In this document: piece after piece, positions 45,352-53,503 of the stretch
How the letters are laid out: every line of letters starts with the position of its first letter
Numbering within the stretch: position 1 is the first letter of the stretch
From: Saccharothrix obliqua
GTDB lineage: Bacteria; Actinomycetota; Actinomycetes; Mycobacteriales; Pseudonocardiaceae
Assembly (NCBI RefSeq): GCF_019375475.1
Contig: NZ_JAHXGQ010000011.1
Location: 1 to 64,000, forward strand
DNA: 64,000 nt
Reading direction: 5' to 3'
Made by a program: the position numbers and the translations under genes
Notes under the pieces: model-generated
The model's database searches: none
Told to the model about the DNA's origin: nothing
What the model saw: only the letters and a program-made list of their open reading frames with translations

Positions 45352-45397
45352 TTCCATTGGAAGTATCACCGGTACCGTTCCAGGGGTTCCACTGGAA
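45352..45397. promoter_or_regulatory. Twin TTCCAnTGGAA palindromes before the amidohydrolase
   Basis: TTCCATTGGAA (45352-45362) and TTCCACTGGAA (45387-45397), centres 35 bp apart; each is an 11-bp palindrome. Likely binding sites of one dimeric repressor. Confidence 0.55.
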
Positions 45398-45414
45398 ACG
45401 TCAGGAGAAGCGCC

Positions 45415-46452
45415 ATGGCCGACCGCTTGCGGATCATCGGGGTGGAAGAGACCGTCGTGGTGCCGGCCGTCTACGAGGCGTACCAGCGGGCGGGGTCGCC
45501 GCGGATACCCGCCCGCGGCTTCGGCGACCACCCCGTCGCCAGGAACCTGCACGAGGTCGGCGAGCGGCGGCTGGCCCACATGGACGACCAGGGCATCGAC
45601 GTCGCCGTGCTCTCCCTGTCGTCGCCGGGTGTGCAGGACCTGCCCGAGGCCGACGCGGTCGCGGTGGCCCGCGAGGCCAACGACCAGCTCGCCGGGATCG
45701 TCGCCTCCCGGCCCGACCGCTTCCAGGCGTTCGCCGCGATTCCCACCGGGACGCCGGCCGCGGCTGCGGCCGAGCTGGAGCGCGCCGTGTGCGAGCTGAA
45801 CTTCCCCGGCGCCATGCTGTACGGGCGCACCGGGGGCAAGCTCGCCGACCACCCGGACAACGACGAGCTGTACGCGATGGCCGAGCGGCTGGCCGTGCCG
45901 CTGCACTTCCACCCGCAGACACCGGTCCGGTCCGTCATCGACGCCTACTACGCCGACCTCCCCGAGCCCATGGGCCCCGTGCTGGCCGGAGCCGGGCTCG
46001 GCTGGTACTACGACCTCGGTGTCCAGTACCTGCGCATGGTCTTCTCGGGGGTCTTCGACCGGTTCCCCGACCTCCAGGTGATCGCCGGGCACTGGGGCGA
46101 GGTCGTGTTGTTCCACCTCGACCACATCGGCTTCTTCGGCGAAGCGGGCCGCCTGCGCCGGCCCCTGGCCGACTACTTCACGCAGAACTTCTGGGTCGCC
46201 GGCAGCGGCACCAACAGCCCCCGCTACCTGCGCTGGACCGCCGAGGTGATGGGCACCGACCGGATGCTGTACTCCACCGACTACCCCTTCACCTACGGCT
46301 TCCGCCCCGGCGGTTTCCCCTACGTCGACACCAGTGACGGCGAAGCCCGCTCCTTCCTGGAGAACTCGCCCTTCACCGACGAGCAGAAGGCCGACATCGG
46401 CCACCGCAACTGGGAACGCCTCACCGCCCGCGCCCGGCGCCCGACCGCCTGA
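45415..46452 (+). CDS. Amidohydrolase-family protein (ACMSD/resorcylate decarboxylase type)
   Basis: A 345-residue TIM-barrel enzyme; ATG 45415 after AGGAGA. Family metal-site segments seen: VPLHFHPQTP, VIAGHWGEVVLFHLDH and LYSTDYPFTYG with the catalytic Asp. The N-terminal motif, E-E-H in gamma-resorcylate and dihydroxybenzoate decarboxylases, is VEETVVVP here, so one metal-ligand His is replaced by Thr. It would act on an aromatic acid or related lactone. It is controlled by the paired palindromes upstream and converges on a TetR gene. Confidence 0.82.
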   Translation: MADRLRIIGVEETVVVPAVYEAYQRAGSPRIPARGFGDHPVARNLHEVGERRLAHMDDQGIDVAVLSLSSPGVQDLPEADAVAVAREANDQLAGIVASRPDRFQAFAAIPTGTPAAAAAELERAVCELNFPGAMLYGRTGGKLADHPDNDELYAMAERLAVPLHFHPQTPVRSVIDAYYADLPEPMGPVLAGAGLGWYYDLGVQYLRMVFSGVFDRFPDLQVIAGHWGEVVLFHLDHIGFFGEAGRLRRPLADYFTQNFWVAGSGTNSPRYLRWTAEVMGTDRMLYSTDYPFTYGFRPGGFPYVDTSDGEARSFLENSPFTDEQKADIGHRNWERLTARARRPTA

Positions 46453-46468
46453 ACCCCGAGGCCGGGGT
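46453..46468. terminator. Short hairpin between convergent genes
   Basis: ACCCCG-AGGC-CGGGGT between the amidohydrolase and tetR stops; a weak two-way terminator. Confidence 0.45.
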
Positions 46469-46480
46469 GCGCGGCGGCGG

Positions 46481-47059
46481 TTACCGCCGCACGGCCGCCC
46501 AGGCGGCCTCGACCATCCGGAACACCTCGTCCACCGCGGCGTCCGGGTCGGCCGCCGCGCGGGCCAGGGAGTGGGTGTCGACCACGAACCGCGCGATCGC
46601 CTGGCACGCCGTGTCGGTCGCCGGCCGGTCGGCGTCGGCGGCGATGGCCGCTGCCAGCGACCGCGCGTGACGCAGCCTCATCGCCTGCTCGTACTCCTGG
46701 AGATCGGGCGACCCGTCGACCATCCGCCAGATCGGGGCGGCGTCGTCCGCCGCGCAGTGCCGCACCATGGCCAGCATCTCGCGGCGCAGTGCGGGGATGA
46801 GCGGTTCGTCCGGCGCTCGTTCGGCGACCGCCCGCGTGAGGCGTCGCTCGAAGTCCTCGTCGTGCTCGAACACCAGCGCCTCTTTGGCGGCGAAGTGGGC
46901 GAAGAGCGTGGTGACGGCCACGTCGGCCTCGGCGGCCACGTCGCGGATGCCCACCGCGTCGTACCCGCGGTCGAGGAAAAGGCGCCGGGCGGCATCGGCG
47001 ATCTTCTGGCGGGTCGCGGCCTTCTTGCGCTCACGGCGTCCGGTGGGCACGGTCACCAT
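46481..47059 (-). CDS. TetR family transcriptional regulator
   Basis: A 192-residue repressor. The HTH is IRDVAAEADVAVTTLFAHFAAKEALVF after the helix RQKIADAARRLFLDRGYDA. The C-terminal helical domain carries MVRHCAADDAAPIWRMV. It diverges from a quinone-oxidoreductase-like gene, and a perfect 15-bp palindrome lies in the 67-bp gap, so it likely represses both. Ligand unknown. Confidence 0.87.
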   Translation of the reverse strand: MVTVPTGRRERKKAATRQKIADAARRLFLDRGYDAVGIRDVAAEADVAVTTLFAHFAAKEALVFEHDEDFERRLTRAVAERAPDEPLIPALRREMLAMVRHCAADDAAPIWRMVDGSPDLQEYEQAMRLRHARSLAAAIAADADRPATDTACQAIARFVVDTHSLARAAADPDAAVDEVFRMVEAAWAAVRR

Positions 47060-47097
47060 CCCATGCTACCAGGTGCGAAAACGTATCAGCTCCAAAA

Positions 47098-47112
47098 CAC
47101 TAACCGTTAGTG
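47098..47112. promoter_or_regulatory. TetR operator
   Basis: CACTAAC-C-GTTAGTG, a perfect palindrome 14 bp before the oxidoreductase ATG and 38 bp before the tetR start. Confidence 0.65.
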
Positions 47113-47126
47113 CTACGGTCGGCGGC

Positions 47127-48029
47127 ATGAAGAAAGTGAGCTTCGCCGAGTTCGGCGGTCCGGACGTCCTGCGACTCGTGGAGGCCGAGGAGCCCCACGC
47201 CGGTCCCGGGCAGGTGCGCATCGCCGTGCGGGCGGCGGGCGTGAACCCCGTCGACTGGCGCATCCGGGAGGGGCAGGTCCTGAAGGCACACCCGATCGCG
47301 TTGCCCGCGGGGGTCGGGTTGGACGCCGCCGGGGTGGTGGACGAGGTGGGTGCGGGCGTCGTCGGGGTCGAGGTCGGCGACCGCGTGTTCGGTGAGGGGA
47401 CGAGCACCTACGCCGAGTTCGCCGTGCTGTCGGCCTGGGCCCGGATGCCACCGGGGCTGGCGTTCGAGGAGGCGGCCGGTTACCCGTCCGTGGTGGAGAC
47501 CGCGTTGCGCGTCATCGCCGAGGTCGGCGTGCGACCCGGGCAGACGCTCCTGGTCAGCGGCGCGGCCGGGGGAGTCGGGTCGGCGGTCGTGCAGATCGCC
47601 CGCGACCGCGGCATCGCGGTGATCGGCACGGCCGGCGCGGCGAACCAGGACTACCTGCGGGGCCTGGGCGCCCTCGCCACGACCTACGGCGACGGCTGGG
47701 TCGAGCGGGTGCGGCGGCTGGGCCACGTCGACGCGGCCCTGGACCTGGCGGGCTCGGGCGTGCTCCGCGAACTGGTCGAGCTGACCGGCGACCCGGCGAA
47801 GGTGGTCTCCATCGCCGACCTCGACGCGCCCGCCCTGGGCGTCCGGTTCTCCGGCACGGCCGGCAGCGTGCCGGCGGCCCTCGCCGAAGCCGTCCGCCTC
47901 ATCGCACGGGGGAAGCTGCACATCCCGGTCGAGAAGTCGTACCCGCTCGCCGACGCCGCGGCGGCGCACATCGACAGCCAGGCCGGCCACACGCGGGGAC
48001 GCCGGGTCCTGGTCGTCGCAACGGCGTAG
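47127..48029 (+). CDS. NADP-dependent quinone oxidoreductase-like (MDR family)
   Basis: A 300-residue medium-chain dehydrogenase/reductase without zinc ligands. MKKVSFAEFGGPDVLRLVE and AAGVNPVDWRIREG open the GroES-like domain; LLVSGAAGGVGSAVVQIARDRG is the NADP-binding loop. HIDSQAGHTRGRRVLVV closes it as in Zta-crystallin-like reductases. It would reduce quinones or enones. Under the divergent TetR and its palindrome. Confidence 0.87.
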   Translation: MKKVSFAEFGGPDVLRLVEAEEPHAGPGQVRIAVRAAGVNPVDWRIREGQVLKAHPIALPAGVGLDAAGVVDEVGAGVVGVEVGDRVFGEGTSTYAEFAVLSAWARMPPGLAFEEAAGYPSVVETALRVIAEVGVRPGQTLLVSGAAGGVGSAVVQIARDRGIAVIGTAGAANQDYLRGLGALATTYGDGWVERVRRLGHVDAALDLAGSGVLRELVELTGDPAKVVSIADLDAPALGVRFSGTAGSVPAALAEAVRLIARGKLHIPVEKSYPLADAAAAHIDSQAGHTRGRRVLVVATA

Positions 48030-48075
48030 TGCGAGGAGGTGGAGCAGCGCGGGCCGCTCCACCTCCCCGACCGGA

Positions 48076-48966
48076 TCAGCCGGACGACACGTGCGTCCGC
48101 GAAGCCCGCCACATGGTGTGCTCGCGGCTCACCACGCCCTCCGCGTCGGCGACCTCCGCCGCCCACGCCGCCTCGTCCGCGACCAGCCCCAGGCGGGCGC
48201 GGACGATGCCCAGTTCGTTGGCCGCGAACGTGTACGCGCGGGCCAGGGTGGAGAGTTGGCGCAGGCTCATCCACGCCGTGCCGGCGGCGATCACCGCCGC
48301 CACCACGCCCGCCAGGTCCAGCGGCACCGCGCCGACGGCCTTGCCCAGCGCCGCGCCGATGCCCAGCACCTCGATCGTCAGCAACGACGTCCGCCACAGG
48401 TCGGCACGGCGCTCGTTGCGCTCGGCCCGCGCCGAGTACCAGTCCTGCTGGTCCTCGATCCGCCCCCGCAGGTAGGCGTCCTTGCGCGTGGCCAGGTCCG
48501 ACGCCCGCAGCGCACGCATCGCGTCGGTCACCACGGGCCGCCGCGACGGTGTGATCGCCGTTGTCGGCGCGTCCCGCAGCAACTCGCGCAACTGCTTGAT
48601 GAACTGCCGCTCCACGTCCTCCGGCGCCCGGTCGTCCAACGCGAACGGCTTGCCGCCGACGCTGAACTTCCACGCGAGGCTCTTGGTCGACTCCGCCAGC
48701 GCCCGCCCGTCGTACCAGCGCTCCTCCGGACGCGAGGACTTGAGGCTCAGCTCGGTCACGCTCACCGCGGCCAGCGCGATCGCCGTGCCGATCGCGGCCA
48801 CGTCGACCCGCCCGACCGTCACCGTCACCACGCCGGTCGCGGCGGCCACCACCGCGAGCACCAACCGCAGCCGGACCGTCCGCACGTACCGCCGCTGCCC
48901 GCTCATCGAAGCGGCGTCGGCCGCCTCGAACAGACCCGGCAGGTCCTGGTCGCGTAACCCGCTCAT
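48076..48966 (-). CDS. SLATT-type two-module membrane protein (DUF4231-like)
   Basis: A 296-residue protein with two pairs of membrane helices: residues 33-75 (LVLAVVAAATGVVTVTVG, then IGTAIALAAVSVTEL) and 205-245 (LLTIEVLGIGAALGKAVG, then LAGVVAAVIAAGTAWM). Around them are soluble helices (ERWYDGRALAESTKSLAWKF; YLRGRIEDQQDWYSARAERN; LARAYTFAANELGIVR). This matches fused SLATT domains, predicted pore-forming effectors tied to nucleotide-sensing SLOG proteins. Its ATG overlaps the SLOG gene stop by ATGA, so the two are translated together. The effector role is predicted, not shown. Confidence 0.75.
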   Translation of the reverse strand: MSGLRDQDLPGLFEAADAASMSGQRRYVRTVRLRLVLAVVAAATGVVTVTVGRVDVAAIGTAIALAAVSVTELSLKSSRPEERWYDGRALAESTKSLAWKFSVGGKPFALDDRAPEDVERQFIKQLRELLRDAPTTAITPSRRPVVTDAMRALRASDLATRKDAYLRGRIEDQQDWYSARAERNERRADLWRTSLLTIEVLGIGAALGKAVGAVPLDLAGVVAAVIAAGTAWMSLRQLSTLARAYTFAANELGIVRARLGLVADEAAWAAEVADAEGVVSREHTMWRASRTHVSSG

Positions 48967-49583
48967 GCCACCTCTTCCCCGTGCAGCACCCGGAACACCT
49001 CGTCCGCCAAACCCGCCAGCCCCACCACCACCGTCAGCGGCGACGCGAGGACGCGTGCCGCCCTGGGCCCGGCGCCCGTCGCGATCAGGTCCGCCGTGCG
49101 CCCCGTGTCGCGCACGACCAGTAACGGCCGCCCATGCGCCAAACCCGCCTCCACATCGTCGAAAGCGATCCGACCTCCGTTCACCAGCACCGTGACCGAC
49201 GGCCGCCCGTCCGCCACGTCGCGTGCCAGGTCCGCGATCCACGGCGACTCGTCGCCCCACTGATCACCCGGCACCAACGCGATCACCGTGTGGTTCGGCT
49301 CGAACACCGCCGGCACGCCGTCGGCCACCACGCCCACCAACGGGAACGACGCGCCGAACGCGGCCCGCGCCCGCCCGATGGCCCGCATGACGCCGTTGTC
49401 CGTGCCGCCGGACACCACGACCGCGTCACATGCGTCCAACACGGCCGTCAACGGGCGCAATGCCGCGGTGAAGCGCGCTACTTCGGCGTCACCCATCCCG
49501 TCGGCGCCACCGACGAGGACCAGCACCGGACGCCCGGACGGCAGGCCGGGCACGGGTGTTCCACCGGGCGACGTCAGGCGCAT
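48963..49583 (-). CDS. SLOG-superfamily protein (TRPM/LSDAT type)
   Basis: A 206-residue Rossmann-like protein. VLVLVGGADGMGDAEVARF supplies the first strand and loop; CDAVVVSGGTDNGVMRAIGRA is the SLOG nucleotide-binding GGT motif, and FEPNHTVIALVPGDQWGDE and VTVLVNGGRIAFDDVEAGL follow, as in the prokaryotic homologues of the TRPM-channel N-terminus. It would bind a nucleotide, perhaps an ADP-ribose-type signal, and relay it to the coupled SLATT membrane protein. ATG 49583 is 55 bp from the divergent permease gene. Confidence 0.75.
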   Translation of the reverse strand: MRLTSPGGTPVPGLPSGRPVLVLVGGADGMGDAEVARFTAALRPLTAVLDACDAVVVSGGTDNGVMRAIGRARAAFGASFPLVGVVADGVPAVFEPNHTVIALVPGDQWGDESPWIADLARDVADGRPSVTVLVNGGRIAFDDVEAGLAHGRPLLVVRDTGRTADLIATGAGPRAARVLASPLTVVVGLAGLADEVFRVLHGEEVA

Positions 49584-49637
49584 GATCGGCGACGCTACCG
49601 GCAGGCCGCGCCGCTGTCCCGGCCTTACGCTCCGGAG

Positions 49638-50675
49638 ATGGACCTGCCCAGGGGACTGGTGGTGTTGCTCGGCACGGCCGCCGCGGTGATCTCGGGCGCC
49701 GGGGTGAAGGCCGTGGCGTGGCTCATCGGTCCGGTCTTCCTGGCCCTCACCCTGGTGATCGCGGTGGTCCCGGTGCACGGCTGGCTGCGTCGCCGGGGCG
49801 TGCCGAAGTGGGTGGCGGCGACCGTGCTCGCGGCGGGCGTCTACGCGATCCTGCTGTTCCTGGTCGTGGTGCTGGTCGTGTCGGTCGCGCAGCTCGCCAC
49901 CGAACTGCCCCGGTACGCCGCCCGCGCCCGTGCCCTGGCCGACGCGGCGGTCAGCGGGCTGGCGGAGTACGGCGTCGGCGCGGAGGAACTGGGCCGGGTC
50001 GCGACCGGCCTGGACCTCGGCAAGGTCGCGGGTGTGCTGGGCGCGGTGCTCAGCGGCGTCGGCGGGCTGGCGTCCAACATCGTCTTCCTGCTGTGCCTGC
50101 TGGTGTTCCTGAGCGTCGACGCGGGCAGCGCGGACGCGCGGCTGGCCGTGATCGCCGCCGACCGCCCCGAGGTCGCCACCGCGCTGCGCCGGTTCGCCAA
50201 GGGCACCCGCGACTACCTCGTGGTGTCCACCGTGTTCGGCCTCGTCGTGGCCGTCCTGGACGGCGTGGCGCTGGCGATCATGGGCATCCCGCTGCCGGTG
50301 CTGTGGGCGTTGCTCGCGTTCATCACCAACTACATCCCGAACGTGGGCTTCGTGATGGGCCTGCTGCCACCCGCCCTGCTCGGCCTGCTGGAGGGCGGCT
50401 GGCAGCTCGCGGTGTGGGTGGTCGTGGTCTACAGCGTGCTGAACTTCGTCGTGCAGACGCTCATCCAGCCGCGCTTCATGGGCAACTCGGTGGGCCTGTC
50501 GACGACCGTCACGTTCCTGGCGCTGCTGTTCTGGGCGTGGCTGATCGGGCCGCTGGGCGCGATCCTCGCCATCCCGCTCACCCTGCTGGTCAAGCTGCTG
50601 CTCGTGGACGTCGACCCGCGGGCGCGCTGGGCGGACGCCCTGCTGACCGCCCGCGTCCGCCCGCCGGGTGGCTGA
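49638..50675 (+). CDS. AI-2E family permease
   Basis: A 345-residue integral membrane protein with about eight helices (VAWLIGPVFLALTLVIAVV; VVSTVFGLVVAVLDGVALAIMG; GWQLAVWVVVVYSVLNFVV; FLALLFWAWLIGPLGAILAIPL) and the family segments FITNYIPNVGFVMGLLPP and IQPRFMGNSVGLS. Substrates of the family vary and AI-2 export is not implied. The ATG at 49638 has GGAG too close to serve; GTG 49659 is an alternative. Divergent from the SLOG/SLATT pair. Confidence 0.83.
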   Translation: MDLPRGLVVLLGTAAAVISGAGVKAVAWLIGPVFLALTLVIAVVPVHGWLRRRGVPKWVAATVLAAGVYAILLFLVVVLVVSVAQLATELPRYAARARALADAAVSGLAEYGVGAEELGRVATGLDLGKVAGVLGAVLSGVGGLASNIVFLLCLLVFLSVDAGSADARLAVIAADRPEVATALRRFAKGTRDYLVVSTVFGLVVAVLDGVALAIMGIPLPVLWALLAFITNYIPNVGFVMGLLPPALLGLLEGGWQLAVWVVVVYSVLNFVVQTLIQPRFMGNSVGLSTTVTFLALLFWAWLIGPLGAILAIPLTLLVKLLLVDVDPRARWADALLTARVRPPGG

Positions 50676-50711
50676 CGCGTCCCGCGCCGAACCGGCACGG
50701 GACGCGTCAGC
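50671..50711. terminator. Bidirectional terminator
   Basis: GCTGACGCGTCCCG pairs over 14 bp with CGGGACGCGTCAGC around a 13-nt loop, between two convergent genes; the permease stop lies inside the stem. Confidence 0.8.
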
Positions 50712-50717
50712 TCGTCC

Positions 50718-52145
50718 CTACAGGTCCAGCCCGGTGAGCACGAGGACGTGCTCGGCGGTCAGGTCGTCCATGGCCGAGCGCACGCCCTCGCGGCCGGTGC
50801 CCGACTCCTTCACCCCGCCGTACGGCATCTGGTCCGCGCGGAAGCTCGGGACGTCGCCCACGATCACGCCGCCGACCGCCAGCCGCTTGGACGCCTTGAA
50901 CGCCAGGCGCACGTCGTTGGTGAACAGGCCCGCCTGGAGACCGAAGCGCGACTCGTTGACGCGCTCGAACGCCTCCTCCACGGAGTCCACCGGCGCCAGC
51001 ACGACGACGGGCCCGAAGACCTCCTCGTCCACCACCTTGCAGTCGACCGGCACGTTCGCCAGCACGGTCGGCGCGTAGGACGCGCCGTCACGCACGCCGC
51101 CGGTGAGCAGCTCCGCGCCCGCCGCGACGGCCTCGTCCACCCACGCCTCCACGCGCCGCGCGGCGGCCTCGTTGATCAGCGGGCCGACGTCGGTCGCCGG
51201 GTCGGTGGGCGCGCCCGTGCCGAGCTTGCGCACGTGCGCCACGACCGCGTCCGCCACCTGGTCGTACACGTCGCGGTGCACGTACACGCGCTGCACGGAG
51301 ATGCACGACTGCCCGCCCTGGTACATGGCGAACGTCGCGATGCGCTGCGCCGCCCAGTCCAGGTCCGTCCAGTCCGGGCACACCACGGCCGCCGCGTTGC
51401 CGCCCAGCTCCAGCACGACGTGCTTGCGCGGCACGCGGTCCAGGATGCCGTAGCCGACCGGGCCGGAACCGGTGAACGACACCACCGGCAGGCGCGGGTC
51501 GGCGACCAGCTCGCCCGCGACCTCGTTGGGCACCGGGATCACCGACCACGAGCCGGCGGGCAGGTCGGTCTCCGCCAGGATCTCGCCCAGCAGCAACGCC
51601 ACCAGGGGCGTGGCGGGCGCGGGCTTGAGCACGATCGGCGCGCCGATCGCGATGGCGGGCGCGACCTTGTGCGCCACCAGGTTCAGCGGGAAGTTGAACG
51701 GGGCGATGCCGAGCACCACGCCCTTCGGCGCGCGGCGCACCAGGGCGAGCCTGCCGTTCGCGGCCGGGTCGGTGTCCAGGCGCTGCAACTCGCCGGAGAA
51801 CCGCCGCGCCTCCTCGGCGGCCCAGCGGAACGTGGACACCGCGCGTGCCACCTCGGCCCGCGCCCACTTCAGCGGCTTGCCCGCCTCGGCGGTGATCAGC
51901 GCCGCGACCTCCTCGGAGCGCTCGGCGAGCCGCCGCGACACGTGGTCCAGCGCCGCCGCGCGGGCGTGCGCGGGCAGCGACGCGAACTCCTCGGCCACCG
52001 CGTGCGCGGCGGCCACGGCGCGTTCCACGTCCTCCGGCGTGGCGTTCGACGTGACGCCCGCCAGCGCGCCGTCGTACGGGCTGCGCACCTCCACCGCGTC
52101 CTCGCTCGACGCGGCCTGTCCCGCTACCCAGTACGGGGTGTTCAT
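50718..52145 (-). CDS. Aldehyde dehydrogenase (succinate-semialdehyde type by context)
   Basis: A 475-residue NAD(P)-dependent enzyme. Catalytic Cys lies in YQGGQSCISVQRV and the Glu in HVVLELGGNAA; FTGSGPVG is the coenzyme loop and IAPFNFPLNLVAHKVAPA the Asn region. Its start overlaps the gabT stop by ATGA (52142-52145), so it should oxidise the semialdehyde made by the transaminase, feeding succinate to the TCA cycle. Exact aldehyde preference is inferred from that link. Confidence 0.87.
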   Translation of the reverse strand: MNTPYWVAGQAASSEDAVEVRSPYDGALAGVTSNATPEDVERAVAAAHAVAEEFASLPAHARAAALDHVSRRLAERSEEVAALITAEAGKPLKWARAEVARAVSTFRWAAEEARRFSGELQRLDTDPAANGRLALVRRAPKGVVLGIAPFNFPLNLVAHKVAPAIAIGAPIVLKPAPATPLVALLLGEILAETDLPAGSWSVIPVPNEVAGELVADPRLPVVSFTGSGPVGYGILDRVPRKHVVLELGGNAAAVVCPDWTDLDWAAQRIATFAMYQGGQSCISVQRVYVHRDVYDQVADAVVAHVRKLGTGAPTDPATDVGPLINEAAARRVEAWVDEAVAAGAELLTGGVRDGASYAPTVLANVPVDCKVVDEEVFGPVVVLAPVDSVEEAFERVNESRFGLQAGLFTNDVRLAFKASKRLAVGGVIVGDVPSFRADQMPYGGVKESGTGREGVRSAMDDLTAEHVLVLTGLDL

Positions 52146-53422
52146 CGTCCTACTCCTTCGACAATCGCGTGTTCCAGCACGGCAAGTCCCTCCGCCAGCA
52201 ACTCCTCCGGGATCACCAGGGGCGGCAGCAGGCGGATGACGTTGCCGTGGGTCCCGCAGGTCAGCACCACCACGCCGGCCGCGTGGCAGGACGCCGCGAC
52301 GCGGCGCGCGACCTCGGGGGTCTGCTCGGCGAACTCGACCGCCAGCATCGCGCCCCGCCCACGCACGTCGCCACGCCCGCCGAGCGCGGCGCGCAGGCGC
52401 GGCAGCGCGGTGGCGCCGATGCGGCGGGCGGCGGCGTTCAGGTCCAGTTCCGCCATGGTGTCGATCGCGCCCAGCGCGGCGGCGCACGCCACGGGGTTGC
52501 CCCCGTAGGTGCCGCCGAGCCCGCCCGGGTGGACCGCGTCCATCAGCTCCGCGCGCCCGGTGACGGCGGCCAGCGGCAACCCGCCCGCGATGCCCTTCGC
52601 CGTGGTCACCAGGTCCGGCACGACCCGCTCGTGCTCGCACGCGAACCACGCGCCGGTCCGGCAGAACCCGGTCTGGATCTCGTCGGCCACGAACAACGCG
52701 CCGCGGTCGCGGCACCACGCGGCGAGCGCGGCCAGGAAACCCGGCGCGGGCTCGATGAAACCGCCCTCGCCCTGGATGGGCTCGATCAACACGCACGCGG
52801 GCGGCCCGACCTGCTTCTCCACCAGGTCCAGCACCCGCGCCGCCGCGTCCGGCCCGGACAGGCCGTCGCGGTACGGGTAGGACATCGGCACCCGGTACAC
52901 CTCGGGTGCGAACGGACCGAACCCCTGCTTGTACGGGGTGGTCTTGGCGGTCAACGCCAACGTCAGGTTGGTGCGGCCGTGGTAGGCGTGGTCGAACACG
53001 ACGACCGGCGCGCGCCCGGTCACCAGACGGGCGATCTTCACCGCGTTCTCCACGGCCTCCGAGCCCGAGTTGAACAACGCCGACCGCTTCGCGTGCGTGC
53101 CCGGCGTCAGGGCGTTGAGGCGTTCGCACACCTCCACGTAGCCCTCGTAGGGCGTGACCATGAAGCACGTGTGGCTGAACCGGTCGATCTGCCCGTGCAC
53201 GGCTTCCGCCACGCGGGGCGCGGGGTTGCCCACGCCCGTCACCGCGATGCCGGAGGCGAGGTCGATCAGCCGGTTGCCGTCCACGTCCACCAGCAGCCCG
53301 TCCTCGGCGTGGTCGATGTAGACCGGCAGCGTCGACGCCACCCCCGCCGACACGGCGTCCGCCCGGCGCGCGGCGAGTCGCAGCGACCGGGGGCCGGGTA
53401 TCGGGGTGAGCAGTCGGGGCAC
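52142..53422 (-). CDS. gabT: 4-aminobutyrate aminotransferase
   Basis: A 426-residue class III PLP aminotransferase. NSGSEAVENAVKIAR is the phosphate-binding turn, VFDHAYHGRTNLTL the ring-stacking region, VADEIQTGFCRTG the Asp pair and TTAKGIAGGLPLAAV the PLP Lys. TYGGNPVACAAALG follows. It converts GABA and 2-oxoglutarate to succinate semialdehyde and glutamate. Coupled to the dehydrogenase gene and divergent from a PucR regulator, likely its activator. Confidence 0.88.
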   Translation of the reverse strand: MPRLLTPIPGPRSLRLAARRADAVSAGVASTLPVYIDHAEDGLLVDVDGNRLIDLASGIAVTGVGNPAPRVAEAVHGQIDRFSHTCFMVTPYEGYVEVCERLNALTPGTHAKRSALFNSGSEAVENAVKIARLVTGRAPVVVFDHAYHGRTNLTLALTAKTTPYKQGFGPFAPEVYRVPMSYPYRDGLSGPDAAARVLDLVEKQVGPPACVLIEPIQGEGGFIEPAPGFLAALAAWCRDRGALFVADEIQTGFCRTGAWFACEHERVVPDLVTTAKGIAGGLPLAAVTGRAELMDAVHPGGLGGTYGGNPVACAAALGAIDTMAELDLNAAARRIGATALPRLRAALGGRGDVRGRGAMLAVEFAEQTPEVARRVAASCHAAGVVVLTCGTHGNVIRLLPPLVIPEELLAEGLAVLEHAIVEGVGR

Positions 53423-53485
53423 GGGTCCAGCATCCGTCCTCGGAGCCGAACGGACTAGTGCCGGAAATGGCTAACGTGACCATTC

Positions 53486-53501
53486 ACACTGTACAAAGTG
53501 T
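53486..53501. promoter_or_regulatory. Inverted repeat between gabT and pucR
   Basis: ACACT-gtacaa-AGTGT ends 2 nt before the pucR ATG at 53504 and is 64 bp from the gabT start; candidate operator of the divergent pair. Confidence 0.45.
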
Positions 53502-53503
53502 CC

